Source: AP-15 sp050729795 | GTDB taxonomy: Bacteria; Pseudomonadota; Alphaproteobacteria; ATCC43930; CGMCC-115725 | NCBI GenBank assembly: GCA_050729795.1 | Contig: JBOHME010000001.1 | Coordinates: forward strand, 1 to 64,000 | Direction: 5' to 3' | DNA: 64,000 nucleotides | In this document: positions 8,232-16,088 of the stretch, in pieces | Layout of the letters: the number at the start of each line of letters is the position of its first letter | Position numbering within the stretch: position 1 is the stretch's first letter | Notes under the pieces: model-generated | Seen by the model: the letters and a program-made list of their open reading frames with translations, nothing else | The model's database searches: none | What the model was told of the DNA's origin: nothing | Program-made: the position numbers and the translations under genes

Positions 8232-8624
8232 ATGTCCACAGACAAGGATCTCGGTGCGTTGATATGCATGCTGAACCCCTACACCGATGGGTCTCAGGAA
8301 TCGATGGACCCTCACGTATTCGTCGCTGCCAAGTGGGCTTTGCCTGCTCCGGTTGCGGCTGCGGCAATCACACATGCCGATGCAGCGACCAATCCCGGCC
8401 CGAATCCTAATCCTGCTGCCCCTGCTCCGATCGATCCACCAGACATGACCGGAGTTTGGGTAGAGGAGGACAAGCAACACCCGCACTGGGAGTTCAAGCA
8501 GCAGCCGCATCGGATCGCCAAAGCCATTCGCATCGCCTATCGCTGGCCAAAGGAGGTTGATGGGTTGACTATCTGGATTACCGATTACGTGCTGGTTGGG
8601 TTCGAGGGTGCGAATGGTGGCTGA
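8232..8624 (+). CDS. Hypothetical protein (130 aa), candidate Crp target
   Basis: ATG 8232 follows GGAGG seven to eight bases upstream, so the start is good. The product has an N-terminal segment with AAKWALPAPVAAAAITHADAA, a Pro/Asn/Ala-rich stretch in the middle (NPGPNPNPAAPAPIDPP), and a C-terminal part rich in Trp and aromatic residues. I recognise no domain. The hydrophobic stretch is too short and too internal for a classical signal peptide. Its only informative context is the exact CRP-type site about 140 bp upstream and the cyclase gene before it. G+C is a little lower than in neighbouring genes. Confidence 0.6.
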   Translation: MSTDKDLGALICMLNPYTDGSQESMDPHVFVAAKWALPAPVAAAAITHADAATNPGPNPNPAAPAPIDPPDMTGVWVEEDKQHPHWEFKQQPHRIAKAIRIAYRWPKEVDGLTIWITDYVLVGFEGANGG

Positions 8625-8730
8625 TGAAATCTCTCGGGGGGCGTCGATGCTCTGCGCGCGGGCTGTCTTCCCAGCGCATACGCCACACGATAGGCTTCCT
8701 GCCCTTTGATCGAGCGTCTGGGAGGGCGGC

Positions 8731-9906
8731 ATGAAGCGGAGCGTCGCGCGGATCCTGACCACCCATGTCGGCAGCCTGCCGCGGCCGCCCGACCTGTTGG
8801 CGATGATCCAGGCGAAAGAGCGGGGTGACGCGTTCGACGCCGGGGCCTATGCGCGGCGCGTCACGGGTGCGGTCGCCCAAATCGTGAGCAAACAGGCCGA
8901 TGCCGGGATAGACGTCGTCGCCGATGGCGAGATGGGCCGGTTCGGCTTCATCCCCTATGTCAACGAGCGGCTCGCCGGCATCGAGCCGCGCCAGAGCACG
9001 GTGCGCGTCGGCAATTGGAGCCAGTCGCGCGAATATCTTGCCTTTCCCGAATATTACGCCTGGGCGGCGCAGATGCCGGGCACCGCGGGCCGCGCGCCGC
9101 CCACACAATGGGTGTGCACCGGCCCCGTCAGCTATCGCGGGCAAGCCGGCCTGCAGCGCGACATTGACAATCTGAAAGCGGCGCTGGCTCGGGTTTCCTG
9201 TGAGGAAGCGTTTATGCCGGCGGTGTCGCCGACCAACCTCGCCAACTGGAACAGCAACGAATACTACCCGAGCGACGAGGAATTCCGAGTAGCCTTGGCC
9301 GATGCGCTGCGCGAGGAGTACCGGGCGATCATCGATGCCGGGCTCGTGTTGCAGATCGACGACCCGCAACTGGCGAGCCATTGGGCAATGCATCCGGAGA
9401 TCGACCTGGCCCAATGCCGCAAATGGGCCGCGGCCAGCGTCGAATTGCTGAACCATGCATTGCACGGCCTTCCCGAGGACCGGGTGCGTTACCACACCTG
9501 CTACAGCATCAATATGGGCCCGCGCGTGCACGACATCGAATTGAAGCACATCGTCGACATCATGCTCGGCGTCAACGCCGGCGCCTATTCATTCGAGGCT
9601 GGCAACCCGCGCCACGAGCACGAGTGGCGGGTGTGGGAGACGGCAAAACTGCCGGAAGGCAAGGTCTTGATCCCCGGCGTCATCACCCACGCCTCGAATT
9701 TGGTCGAGCATCCGGAGGCGATCGCACAGCGCATCGGCCGGTTCGCCGGTGTCGTCGGCCGCGAGAATGTGATCGCCGGCGCCGATTGCGGCTTTGCCAG
9801 CTTCTCGACGTCCTGCGAGGTCCATCCGAGTGTCGTGTGGGAGAAGCTCGCCGCCCTCTGCGCCGGCGCCCGGCTCGCCTCGCAGGAATTATGGGGCGGG
9901 GCCTGA
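8731..9906 (+). CDS. MetE C-terminal-like cobalamin-independent methyltransferase
   Basis: A 391-residue protein of the UROD/MetE-like superfamily, corresponding to the catalytic (C-terminal) half of cobalamin-independent methionine synthase. The start THVGSLPRP is a family hallmark. The zinc ligands expected for thiol activation are present as His255 and Cys257 (YHTCYS), Glu289 (FEAGNPRHE) and Cys353 (ADCGF). It lacks the N-terminal MetE domain, as do many stand-alone paralogues whose methyl donor and acceptor are unknown. It therefore need not make methionine. A GAGGGCGG ribosome site precedes ATG 8731. It converges with the MFS gene with only 4 bp between stops. Confidence 0.87.
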   Translation: MKRSVARILTTHVGSLPRPPDLLAMIQAKERGDAFDAGAYARRVTGAVAQIVSKQADAGIDVVADGEMGRFGFIPYVNERLAGIEPRQSTVRVGNWSQSREYLAFPEYYAWAAQMPGTAGRAPPTQWVCTGPVSYRGQAGLQRDIDNLKAALARVSCEEAFMPAVSPTNLANWNSNEYYPSDEEFRVALADALREEYRAIIDAGLVLQIDDPQLASHWAMHPEIDLAQCRKWAAASVELLNHALHGLPEDRVRYHTCYSINMGPRVHDIELKHIVDIMLGVNAGAYSFEAGNPRHEHEWRVWETAKLPEGKVLIPGVITHASNLVEHPEAIAQRIGRFAGVVGRENVIAGADCGFASFSTSCEVHPSVVWEKLAALCAGARLASQELWGGA

Positions 9907-9910
9907 CCCG

Positions 9911-11347
9911 CTAATCGCCAAGCGCGGAGATCGGCCGCGCGACGCTTTCGAGCGATTGCCGCTCGGCCTTGATGCCGAGCGCCCATTCGGTCAGCGCGGC
10001 CACGACCATCAGCGCAGCGCCGACGAGATATCCGGCGAACACCGCGTCGCGCTCGCCGCTGCCGACCAATGCGCCAAACAGCCAGGGCGCCACGACCCCG
10101 CCGGTCGCGGTGCCGAGCGCGTAGAAGAGTGCGATGGCAAGCGCCCGGGCTTCCAATGGAAAGCTTTCGCTGACCGTCAGATAGGCAGCACTTGCCGCCG
10201 CCGAAGCGAAAAAGAAGATGCCGGTCCAGCATGCCGTCAGCTGCGCCGCGTCGAGCATGCCTTGGCGGAACAGCCAGCCGACGACCGCCAGCAAGATCCC
10301 CGAGAGCGCATAGGTGGCGCCAATCATCGGCTTGCGGCCGAGCGTATCGAACAGCGATCCCAATACCAGCGGGCCGACAAAATTGCCAAGCGCGAACGGC
10401 AGGATGTACCAGCCGACCGCAGCCGAATGGACGCCGTAGAATTGGGTCAGGACCAGCGCGTAGGAAAAGAAGATCGCATTGTAGAAAAACGCCTGCGCCG
10501 CCATCAGCACCAGGCCCAGCACGGCACGGCGCGGATAATCGCGCAGGATCGCCAGCATCATGCGGCCGATCGCGGCGTGCGAGGAAACGGCAAATCGCAA
10601 GCGCCGCTCGGGCGCGATCGGCAGCAGACCAGCCTTCCCGGCCCGGCGCTCGATCGCGCCGGTGACGGCCTCGGCCTCGGGCAAACGGTCGTGCAGCATC
10701 AGCCAGCGCGGGCTTTCCGGCAAATGGCGGCGCAGCATCAGGATGCCGAGGCCGAGCACCGCGCCGATGCCGAACGCGGCGCGCCAGCCCATATCCGCCG
10801 GCAGCCAGCCCGGCTGCAGAAAGGTTACCGCACCACCGGCGCCGAGGGCCGCGCCGAGCCAGAAGCTGCCGTTGATCGCGAGGTCGGTGCGGCCGCGGAA
10901 CCGCGCCGGCACGAATTCCTGGATCGCCGAGTTGATCGCGGCATATTCGCCACCGATGCCGGCCCCGGTCAGAAAGCGAAACAGCGCGAAGCTTGCGAAA
11001 TCCCACGAACCGGCGGTGGCCGCGGTCGCGGTCAGGTACACCCCGAGAGTGACAAAAAACAATTTGCGGCGGCCGAGTCGGTCGGTCAGATAACCGAACA
11101 GCAGCGCCCCCGAAACAGCACCCGCAAGATAGGCGCTGCCAACGGCGCCGACCTCGGCGGCCGAAAAATGCAAGACCGGGCTCTGCTGCAATGCACCCGC
11201 GATCGACCCGGCGAGCGTCACTTCGAGCCCGTCGAGAACCCAGGTGATGCCGAGAGCGACCGCGACGAGAGTGTGAAACCGGCTCCACGGCAGCCGGTCG
11301 AGCCGCGCCGGGATGTCGGTTTCGATGATCGGGGTGGTGTCGCGCAT
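9911..11347 (-). CDS. MFS transporter, metabolite:H+ symporter type
   Basis: A 478-residue 12-helix carrier of the sugar/metabolite-H+ symporter branch of the major facilitator superfamily. The signature loop GYLTDRLGRRKLF lies between helices 2 and 3, with a second copy, SLFDTLGRKPMIG, in the C half. GIGGEYAAINSAIQEFVP is the usual helix-5 motif, and LPESPRW ends the first half. It lies 108 bp downstream of the D-carbamoylase gene on the same strand. It may therefore import hydantoins or N-carbamoyl amino acids or export the product, but substrate is inference from position only. Confidence 0.88.
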   Translation of the reverse strand: MRDTTPIIETDIPARLDRLPWSRFHTLVAVALGITWVLDGLEVTLAGSIAGALQQSPVLHFSAAEVGAVGSAYLAGAVSGALLFGYLTDRLGRRKLFFVTLGVYLTATAATAGSWDFASFALFRFLTGAGIGGEYAAINSAIQEFVPARFRGRTDLAINGSFWLGAALGAGGAVTFLQPGWLPADMGWRAAFGIGAVLGLGILMLRRHLPESPRWLMLHDRLPEAEAVTGAIERRAGKAGLLPIAPERRLRFAVSSHAAIGRMMLAILRDYPRRAVLGLVLMAAQAFFYNAIFFSYALVLTQFYGVHSAAVGWYILPFALGNFVGPLVLGSLFDTLGRKPMIGATYALSGILLAVVGWLFRQGMLDAAQLTACWTGIFFFASAAASAAYLTVSESFPLEARALAIALFYALGTATGGVVAPWLFGALVGSGERDAVFAGYLVGAALMVVAALTEWALGIKAERQSLESVARPISALGD

Positions 11348-11455
11348 GGAGGAGTAACGCTCGCCACGTGTCCACGCGCGAGTTTCTCGACGTCGCTCGA
11401 ATTCAGAGCATCGCGATTTTTCGCATTGCCGCCGGATGTGGGGCGTCCGGGGGCG

Positions 11456-12397
11456 TTAAATCTCGGTCCGGGCGCCGGTGCGCTCGGTGATCAGCCGGTA
11501 ATGCTCGATTCGGCGATGCTTCTCGAAATTGAAGACTGTGCGGCGCAGATAATCGCCAAGGTCGAGGTCGAGAGTGGCGGCGACGACCTCGTCATCCTCG
11601 CCGAGCGCGCGGGCGGCGATCTCCCCGGTCGGGGCGACGATGACCGAGCCGCCGATCAGCCCGAACCCGTCCTCCTTGCCGGCCTTGGCCGCGGCCAGCA
11701 CCCAGGCCGCGTTCTGGTACGCGTTCGCCTGCAGGCTTAAGAGGTGGTGGAACATGCGCAGATGCAAGGGCTCCGGATGGTGGATGTTGTCGGTCGGTGT
11801 GTTGTAGCCGAGCGCCACGATTTCCACCCCTTGCAGCCCCATCACCCGGAACGTCTCGGGCCAGCGCCGGTCGTTGCAGATGCACATGCCGACCACCGCG
11901 TCGAGCATGCGCCAGACTTTGAACCCCTCGTTGCCGACATCGAAATAGCGCTTTTCGAGATGCTGAAACGGCGCCTCGGGCAGATGCTCCGAATGTCCCG
12001 GCAGATGGATCTTGCGGTAGCGGCCGACGATATGGCCGCCGGGATCGACTAGGATCGACGTGTTGTAGTGCCGTGGCCGGCCCTGCTCCTCCGTCAATTC
12101 GGCATAGCCGAGGTAAAACCCGACACCCAAATCCCTGGCCAGATCGAACAAGGGCCGGGTTTCGGCATTCGGCATCGCGCGCTCGAAAAACCGGTCGATC
12201 TCGGCCTGCTCGGTCATCCACCAGCGCGGGAAAAACGTGGTCAGCGCCAGTTCCGGAAATACGACAAACCGTGCGCCCCGCCCATGCGCTTCGCGCAGCA
12301 GCGTCATCAGCCGCCTGACCACCGCCGCCCGGTTGTCGGCCAAATGGATCGGCCCCAGCTGAGCCACCGCGACAGGCAATTTGCGAGCCAAAACCAT
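11456..12397 (-). CDS. N-carbamoyl-D-amino acid hydrolase (D-carbamoylase)
   Basis: A 313-residue nitrilase-superfamily amidase. The order of motifs closely follows the Agrobacterium D-carbamoylase: FPELALTTFFPRWW (catalytic Glu49), YRKIHLPGH (Lys129), FQHLEKRYF and MCICNDRRWPE (Cys174). It hydrolyses N-carbamoyl-D-amino acids to D-amino acids, CO2 and ammonia, the second step after D-hydantoinase. Such a hydantoinase is encoded on the same strand 3.7 kb upstream (16089-17552). ATG 12397 gives the correct family N-terminus and has AGGAG just upstream, though very close. The open frame runs about 100 codons further upstream without any family match. Confidence 0.93.
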   Translation of the reverse strand: MVLARKLPVAVAQLGPIHLADNRAAVVRRLMTLLREAHGRGARFVVFPELALTTFFPRWWMTEQAEIDRFFERAMPNAETRPLFDLARDLGVGFYLGYAELTEEQGRPRHYNTSILVDPGGHIVGRYRKIHLPGHSEHLPEAPFQHLEKRYFDVGNEGFKVWRMLDAVVGMCICNDRRWPETFRVMGLQGVEIVALGYNTPTDNIHHPEPLHLRMFHHLLSLQANAYQNAAWVLAAAKAGKEDGFGLIGGSVIVAPTGEIAARALGEDDEVVAATLDLDLGDYLRRTVFNFEKHRRIEHYRLITERTGARTEI

Positions 12398-12843
12398 TCT
12401 CCTCTCGACGACGCCCCGCGGCGAGTTTACCTCTGGAAACGCCCTACGCCACCTGTTCCGCCTGTTTTTTGCAGGTAGTATACAGGCTCCTCCGCCCAGC
12501 CCCCCGAGGCGCGGACATCGCCAATCCCCGCCATGACGCCCAGCTCCCGCGCAATGTCTTGGCCCGCACCATAGAATGCGATTATGGCAGTTCTGCCGAG
12601 CACCCGGGCTCGTCGAACGGCCGAACGCGCCGCGGGTATCCGCCCGAAGGCGGCTGCCTCCGACAACGCCCATCGCTCCCCGCAACTGCGAACTCAAAAG
12701 TTTTGAGAGGCCGCTGGCGCACGCGCGATCAATGACTTACGCTGTGCGAACGATGCGGTCGAAAATTTCGCGCGACGCCGACCCGTCTACAAACGGACAC
12801 GCTGCCGACCGCACCCGGATGAGCCCGACCAGGAGCCACTTCT
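12398..12843. other. Intergenic region upstream of the D-carbamoylase, left edge of the low-GC block
   Basis: 446 bp without a gene I can support. Short open frames exist on both strands (for example a 79-codon frame at 12427-12666, minus), but they have no ribosome site and match nothing I know. The right-hand 110 bp are lower in G+C and lead into the secreted cupin gene. It must hold the promoter for the leftward carbamoylase and probably the left junction of the inserted block, but I see no duplicated target site or inverted repeat here. Confidence 0.5.
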
Positions 12844-13395
12844 ATGAGCAAGGTAAATATTGCCGTCGTGGCGCTCGTCTCACTCATGCTCGCCAATACG
12901 CTGGCATTAGGGCAAGGCAAGAAGACCGCAGCCGGTGTGAGGGAAAACGCAGCGACTTCCGGGGAGCACACGATCGAGTTCGAGCAGATCGCCCAAGCCT
13001 TCCATGATCCTTCTGACACTAACTATCTTAGGCTTTATTGCACTCCGGATAAGAATTCGCACTTTCAAAGTGTAACAGGTAAACTCCGTAAGACTGACTT
13101 CGCACCCCCAGCAGCACCACTTTACATCGGAAACAACGTTCGCGCCTCGACTGCGTTTTTCGGAGGATTTGACGCGGGCTGGGGTGCTCATGATCTAGAG
13201 GGCCGATTGTATCATCCTACCCCCGCGGTTCAGTTGCTTATCATCCTCGAGGGCGACTTTTCGATTACAGCAACGGATGGCGAGACGAGGCGGTTCCGAC
13301 CTGGCGATGTCCTCCGGTTGGAAGACACCGCGCCGTGCAAGGGTCACATTACTGTCGTGGGCGACAAGCCCGGGTTTACGATGTTCGTTCGGTGA
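12844..13395 (+). CDS. Secreted cupin-domain protein
   Basis: A 183-residue protein with an N-terminal signal peptide (VNIAVVALVSLMLANTLALG, likely cleaved before QGKK). It ends in a small beta-barrel cupin domain (VQLLIILEGDFSITATDGE, then RFRPGDVLRLEDT and KGHITVVG). Metal-binding histidines are sparse: only the HITVVG histidine is obvious. Catalytic function is therefore doubtful and a binding role is possible. AGGAG eight bases before ATG supports the start. Base composition is clearly lower in G+C than the flanking hydantoin genes, so it probably belongs to the acquired block. Confidence 0.75.
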   Translation: MSKVNIAVVALVSLMLANTLALGQGKKTAAGVRENAATSGEHTIEFEQIAQAFHDPSDTNYLRLYCTPDKNSHFQSVTGKLRKTDFAPPAAPLYIGNNVRASTAFFGGFDAGWGAHDLEGRLYHPTPAVQLLIILEGDFSITATDGETRRFRPGDVLRLEDTAPCKGHITVVGDKPGFTMFVR

Positions 13396-13484
13396 GTGCC
13401 GGCAAAATTTGGCGAGACTCTGCCGTGCCCGGGCATCGTGCGGGGCGCGGTGATCGGCCTTCAGCCCTACGCGATATCCAAGAT

Positions 13485-13535
13485 ATTTGCATCATCGAAC
13501 GGCCGTTGATGAAATTGGCCTTTTTTGATGCAAAT
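13485..13535. repeat. 10-bp inverted repeat upstream of the recombinase, possible recombination site or operator
   Basis: ATTTGCATCA at 13485-13494 and its exact reverse complement TGATGCAAAT at 13526-13535 are separated by 31 bp. They lie 20-70 bp before the recombinase start codon. Further GATG(C) elements occur between and after the arms (13507-13511, 13539-13543). Serine resolvases and invertases commonly bind such imperfect dyads beside their own gene, both as crossover site and as operator. The role here is inferred from position. Confidence 0.5.
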
Positions 13536-13555
13536 TTCTGATGCACAATCGGGGC

Positions 13556-14116
13556 ATGATTTACGGCTATGCCCGCGTCTCGACCGCCGCCCAAGACGAA
13601 ACCGGACAGGTGCGCCAACTGAAGGCGGCCGGATGCGAAAAGGTGTTCCGTGAGAAGATCACCGGCACGACGGCCGACCGGCCGCAGCTTGCCAAGCTGA
13701 TGAAGGCCCTCGCCCCCGGCGACGTTGTCATGACCCCGGCGGTTGACCGGCTGTCGCGCGACACGACCGACCTTCTGGTTATCGCCCGCGACATGCAGCG
13801 CGCCGGAGCCGGTATCCGGTCGCTGGCCGAACCGTTCCTCGATACCACGTCCGACTTTGCCGAGATCATCTTTGCGATCCTTGGCGTTGCAGCAAAGCTC
13901 GAACGCCGCCGAATCCTCGAACGCACCGCGCGCGGCCGGGCCGACGCCAAGGAGAAAGGCGTCAAATTCGGCCGCAAGCCGACACTCACGCCGCACCAAC
14001 AGAAAGAGGCCCGCAAGCGCCTCGAAGCCGGTGAGACGCAGCGCAGCGTCGCGCGCAGCTACAATGTCAGTCAGAGCACGATTTCGAGATTGTTACCGAC
14101 CGAGGCAGCGGCCTGA
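13556..14116 (+). CDS. Serine recombinase of the resolvase/invertase family
   Basis: A 186-residue small serine recombinase. YARVST carries the catalytic Ser9, and DRLSRD supplies conserved arginines (65, 68). The E-helix KLERRRILERTARGRADAKEKG links to a C-terminal HTH (ETQRSVARSYNVSQSTISRLL). The length equals Tn3 resolvases and Pin-type invertases. I prefer ATG 13556 because MIYGYARVS is the standard start; an upstream ATG at 13541 would add five residues. No transposase or terminal repeats accompany it, so it may be a resolvase left from a mobile element or the mover of the neighbouring nuclease genes. Confidence 0.92.
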   Translation: MIYGYARVSTAAQDETGQVRQLKAAGCEKVFREKITGTTADRPQLAKLMKALAPGDVVMTPAVDRLSRDTTDLLVIARDMQRAGAGIRSLAEPFLDTTSDFAEIIFAILGVAAKLERRRILERTARGRADAKEKGVKFGRKPTLTPHQQKEARKRLEAGETQRSVARSYNVSQSTISRLLPTEAAA

Positions 14117-14143
14117 CAAATGCCGGTCATTCGTACTATAGAA

Positions 14144-14980
14144 ATGCAGATCATCGACAAGATATTTGCGATGGAAAGCGGCTATGTTCTCGATTTCAGC
14201 GACAGAACTATGGCTCAGTTCTTCTCTGAGGAATTGAGCATAGACATTGATGCTCCGCAATACAGGGAAGACGGTACATCGAAGGCAAAACGCCTGCGCT
14301 GTTTTTTGCGCAAGGTAGACACAACGACGTGCGTTAAGGTTATGAAAACCCTTTGGGAATATCGCGAAGCACGCCGCGCTCTAAATGGGCATGAGGAACG
14401 AGTACCCAATGCCCATGCTCAGCTTCTTAACCTGATAAACCGGTTGGAAGGGAAAACCCCCACTTCCCAGCCACCCCCTGCACCGGCTTTTGAGAAGCCG
14501 AATTACGCCGGGTTTCTTGGCGAGCTGATGCAGTTGAGCAATCTTGCCCCGCAGCCTCGCGGCTATGCGTTCGAGACGTTTTTGAAGCACTTGTTCGGTT
14601 CCTTCGGCCTATTGCCTCGCGGAGGTTTTCGAACGACGGGCGAGCAGATAGACGGCTCTTTTGTGCTCGGGAATGAAACCTATCTCGTAGAGGCGCGATG
14701 GCAAAACGCCCTTACGCCTGCTGCCGATCTTTATGCCTTCAAGGGAAAGGTGAGCGCCCGCGCGACATGGGCGCGAGGGCTTTTTGTCAGCTACAGCGGC
14801 TTCACTGCCGACGGCCTCACAGCCTATGGGAGAGGCGGAAATGTCGTCTGCATGGACGGGCTCGACTTGAGCGACGCCCTGAGCCGTGAACTTCCTTTAA
14901 ATCATGTGCTTGAGCAGAAGGTACGCCGCTCCGTTGAAACTGGTAGCGTGCTCGCGCGCGTGCGCGATCTCTTTCCCTAA
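14144..14980 (+). CDS. Two-domain Mrr-like restriction endonuclease, candidate defence effector
   Basis: A 278-residue protein. Residues 1-80 contain the GYVLDFSDRT...FF...SKAKRLRCFL pattern that recurs as an N-terminal module in abortive-infection-type proteins (AbiJ N-terminal-like). Residues 120-278 look like a PD-(D/E)XK Mrr-type nuclease: YAFETFLKHLF (Glu144), GEQIDGSF (Asp170), then YLVEARWQ (Glu183-x-Arg185). The lysine normally found at the last position is arginine here. An upstream ATG at 14120 is possible. It follows the recombinase by 27 bp on the same strand and has lower G+C than the host. Known relatives suggest DNA cleavage; an anti-phage role is inference. Confidence 0.78.
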   Translation: MQIIDKIFAMESGYVLDFSDRTMAQFFSEELSIDIDAPQYREDGTSKAKRLRCFLRKVDTTTCVKVMKTLWEYREARRALNGHEERVPNAHAQLLNLINRLEGKTPTSQPPPAPAFEKPNYAGFLGELMQLSNLAPQPRGYAFETFLKHLFGSFGLLPRGGFRTTGEQIDGSFVLGNETYLVEARWQNALTPAADLYAFKGKVSARATWARGLFVSYSGFTADGLTAYGRGGNVVCMDGLDLSDALSRELPLNHVLEQKVRRSVETGSVLARVRDLFP

Positions 14981-15037
14981 AGCTGGGGAAAGGCACGAAA
15001 AACGAAGACCACGACGGTTGAACGCCGCCCCCCTGCT

Positions 15038-15976
15038 CTACTCCGTGATGTGCTTTGCGCGCTCTTCCTCGTATTGCTCCCGCTGGTCCGCGAGCCAATC
15101 CTGATAGCGCGCCTCCTCAAATCTCTGTTCCTCTTCCTCTTCTTCCGATAGAGGCGGTTCGGGGTCCGGCTTATCCTCAGGACCATTTTCAAAGAAGCGT
15201 TCCAGTTCGAGATATCTTTTCGCGTGCTCATTGAGCCTGACGTTGAGAATATGTCTCTCTACCTCTCCGCACCAATCATCGATTGGGTCGGCGTATTCGT
15301 AATCCAACCAAGGGAAATAAAAATCCATGACTTCGTGCACACTCGTGCGGGCGGCCCAGATATTAAACCCATAATCAGCGTCGCCACTAGGATCATCGTA
15401 GCAAACGGAGATTCCCCGAATATTGAGGCTCTTGTTTACCCAGTCATCGATGTGGAAGTAGACATCTTTTTCTTCCCATTCCTCCATCAGGTGTTTGTCC
15501 AATGCGAAGTGGAAGCGCCGAATCGCCTCTGGATCGGATGCGATACCAGCCTGAAGGTGCTCCTTGTGGTCGAGCGTCAAAGTGTTTCCCGCTGGTATGG
15601 GTATTGACCATCGGTCGCCGCTGATCGTAACCAACCGCCGTTCGATTTTCTGCCACAGGGTCAGTCCTGTACCAGGGTTGTGGAGTATAAGAAATACAGG
15701 AAGGGAATGGTTTAACCAGTAGTCTAGGTGCTTCATCTCTCCGTAATAGACATAACCCTCTCCACGCTTTCGAAAGTACGATGCACCTGATTTAATCTGG
15801 AGCGCTAAGAGCTTGCCGGATCGTTTACCCTCGCTATCGCGCGGCTCGACCTGCGCATCGATCCCAAAATCATGCTCATGCAGCTCCCGAAAGAACCAGT
15901 TGAAGTGTTGCTCGAAGATGTGCGCTATGGCGTGCACCCCAGCGCGGTCGGTATGTGGTGTCAATGGGTCAGGCAT
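15038..15976 (-). CDS. DUF4365-domain nuclease-like protein
   Basis: A 312-residue protein whose first 150 residues fit the DUF4365 domain. The family's PD-(D/E)XK-like core is visible as ELHEHDFGIDAQVEP (Asp40) and LLALQIKSGASYF (Gln60-x-Lys62), followed by YWLNHSLPVFLILHNP. The last 50 residues are strongly acidic and probably helical (SEEEEEEQRFEEARYQDW). ATG 15976 has GGAGG nine bases upstream. G+C is near 50%, the lowest in the window. It faces the Mrr-like nuclease gene with 57 bp between stops. DUF4365 proteins occur in anti-phage islands, but no partner with a known system architecture is present. Confidence 0.82.
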   Translation of the reverse strand: MPDPLTPHTDRAGVHAIAHIFEQHFNWFFRELHEHDFGIDAQVEPRDSEGKRSGKLLALQIKSGASYFRKRGEGYVYYGEMKHLDYWLNHSLPVFLILHNPGTGLTLWQKIERRLVTISGDRWSIPIPAGNTLTLDHKEHLQAGIASDPEAIRRFHFALDKHLMEEWEEKDVYFHIDDWVNKSLNIRGISVCYDDPSGDADYGFNIWAARTSVHEVMDFYFPWLDYEYADPIDDWCGEVERHILNVRLNEHAKRYLELERFFENGPEDKPDPEPPLSEEEEEEQRFEEARYQDWLADQREQYEEERAKHITE

Positions 15977-16088
15977 CCGGCAGAACCTCCACCCCTAGGA
16001 GATAAGGTGTAATTTCGCTGACTGATCCTTAAGTTTCCGTAATCGCTGCTTATGCGGCTTTTGCCAGGCGGTGCTGGGGCGCGCGCCT

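Noticed and set aside
9585..11375. 596-codon minus-strand frame
   Set aside because: It is the shifted frame of the MFS gene; low complexity and no motifs.
9794..11740. 648-codon open frame on the plus strand
   Set aside because: It is antisense to the MFS and carbamoylase genes, has Arg/Gln/Ala-rich composition without domains, and arises from high G+C codon bias.
12427..12666. 79-codon minus-strand frame upstream of the carbamoylase
   Set aside because: The sequence looks superficially protein-like, but there is no ribosome site and no family; kept only as part of the intergenic description.
12595..12670. tRNA-like stretch (translated PGSSNGRT, as seen in false ORFs over tRNAs)
   Set aside because: I could not fold a cloverleaf and there is no GGTTCGA T-arm.
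12469..12735. 88-codon plus-strand frame
   Set aside because: Arg/Pro-rich, no ribosome site, overlaps the opposite short frame; no evidence for translation.
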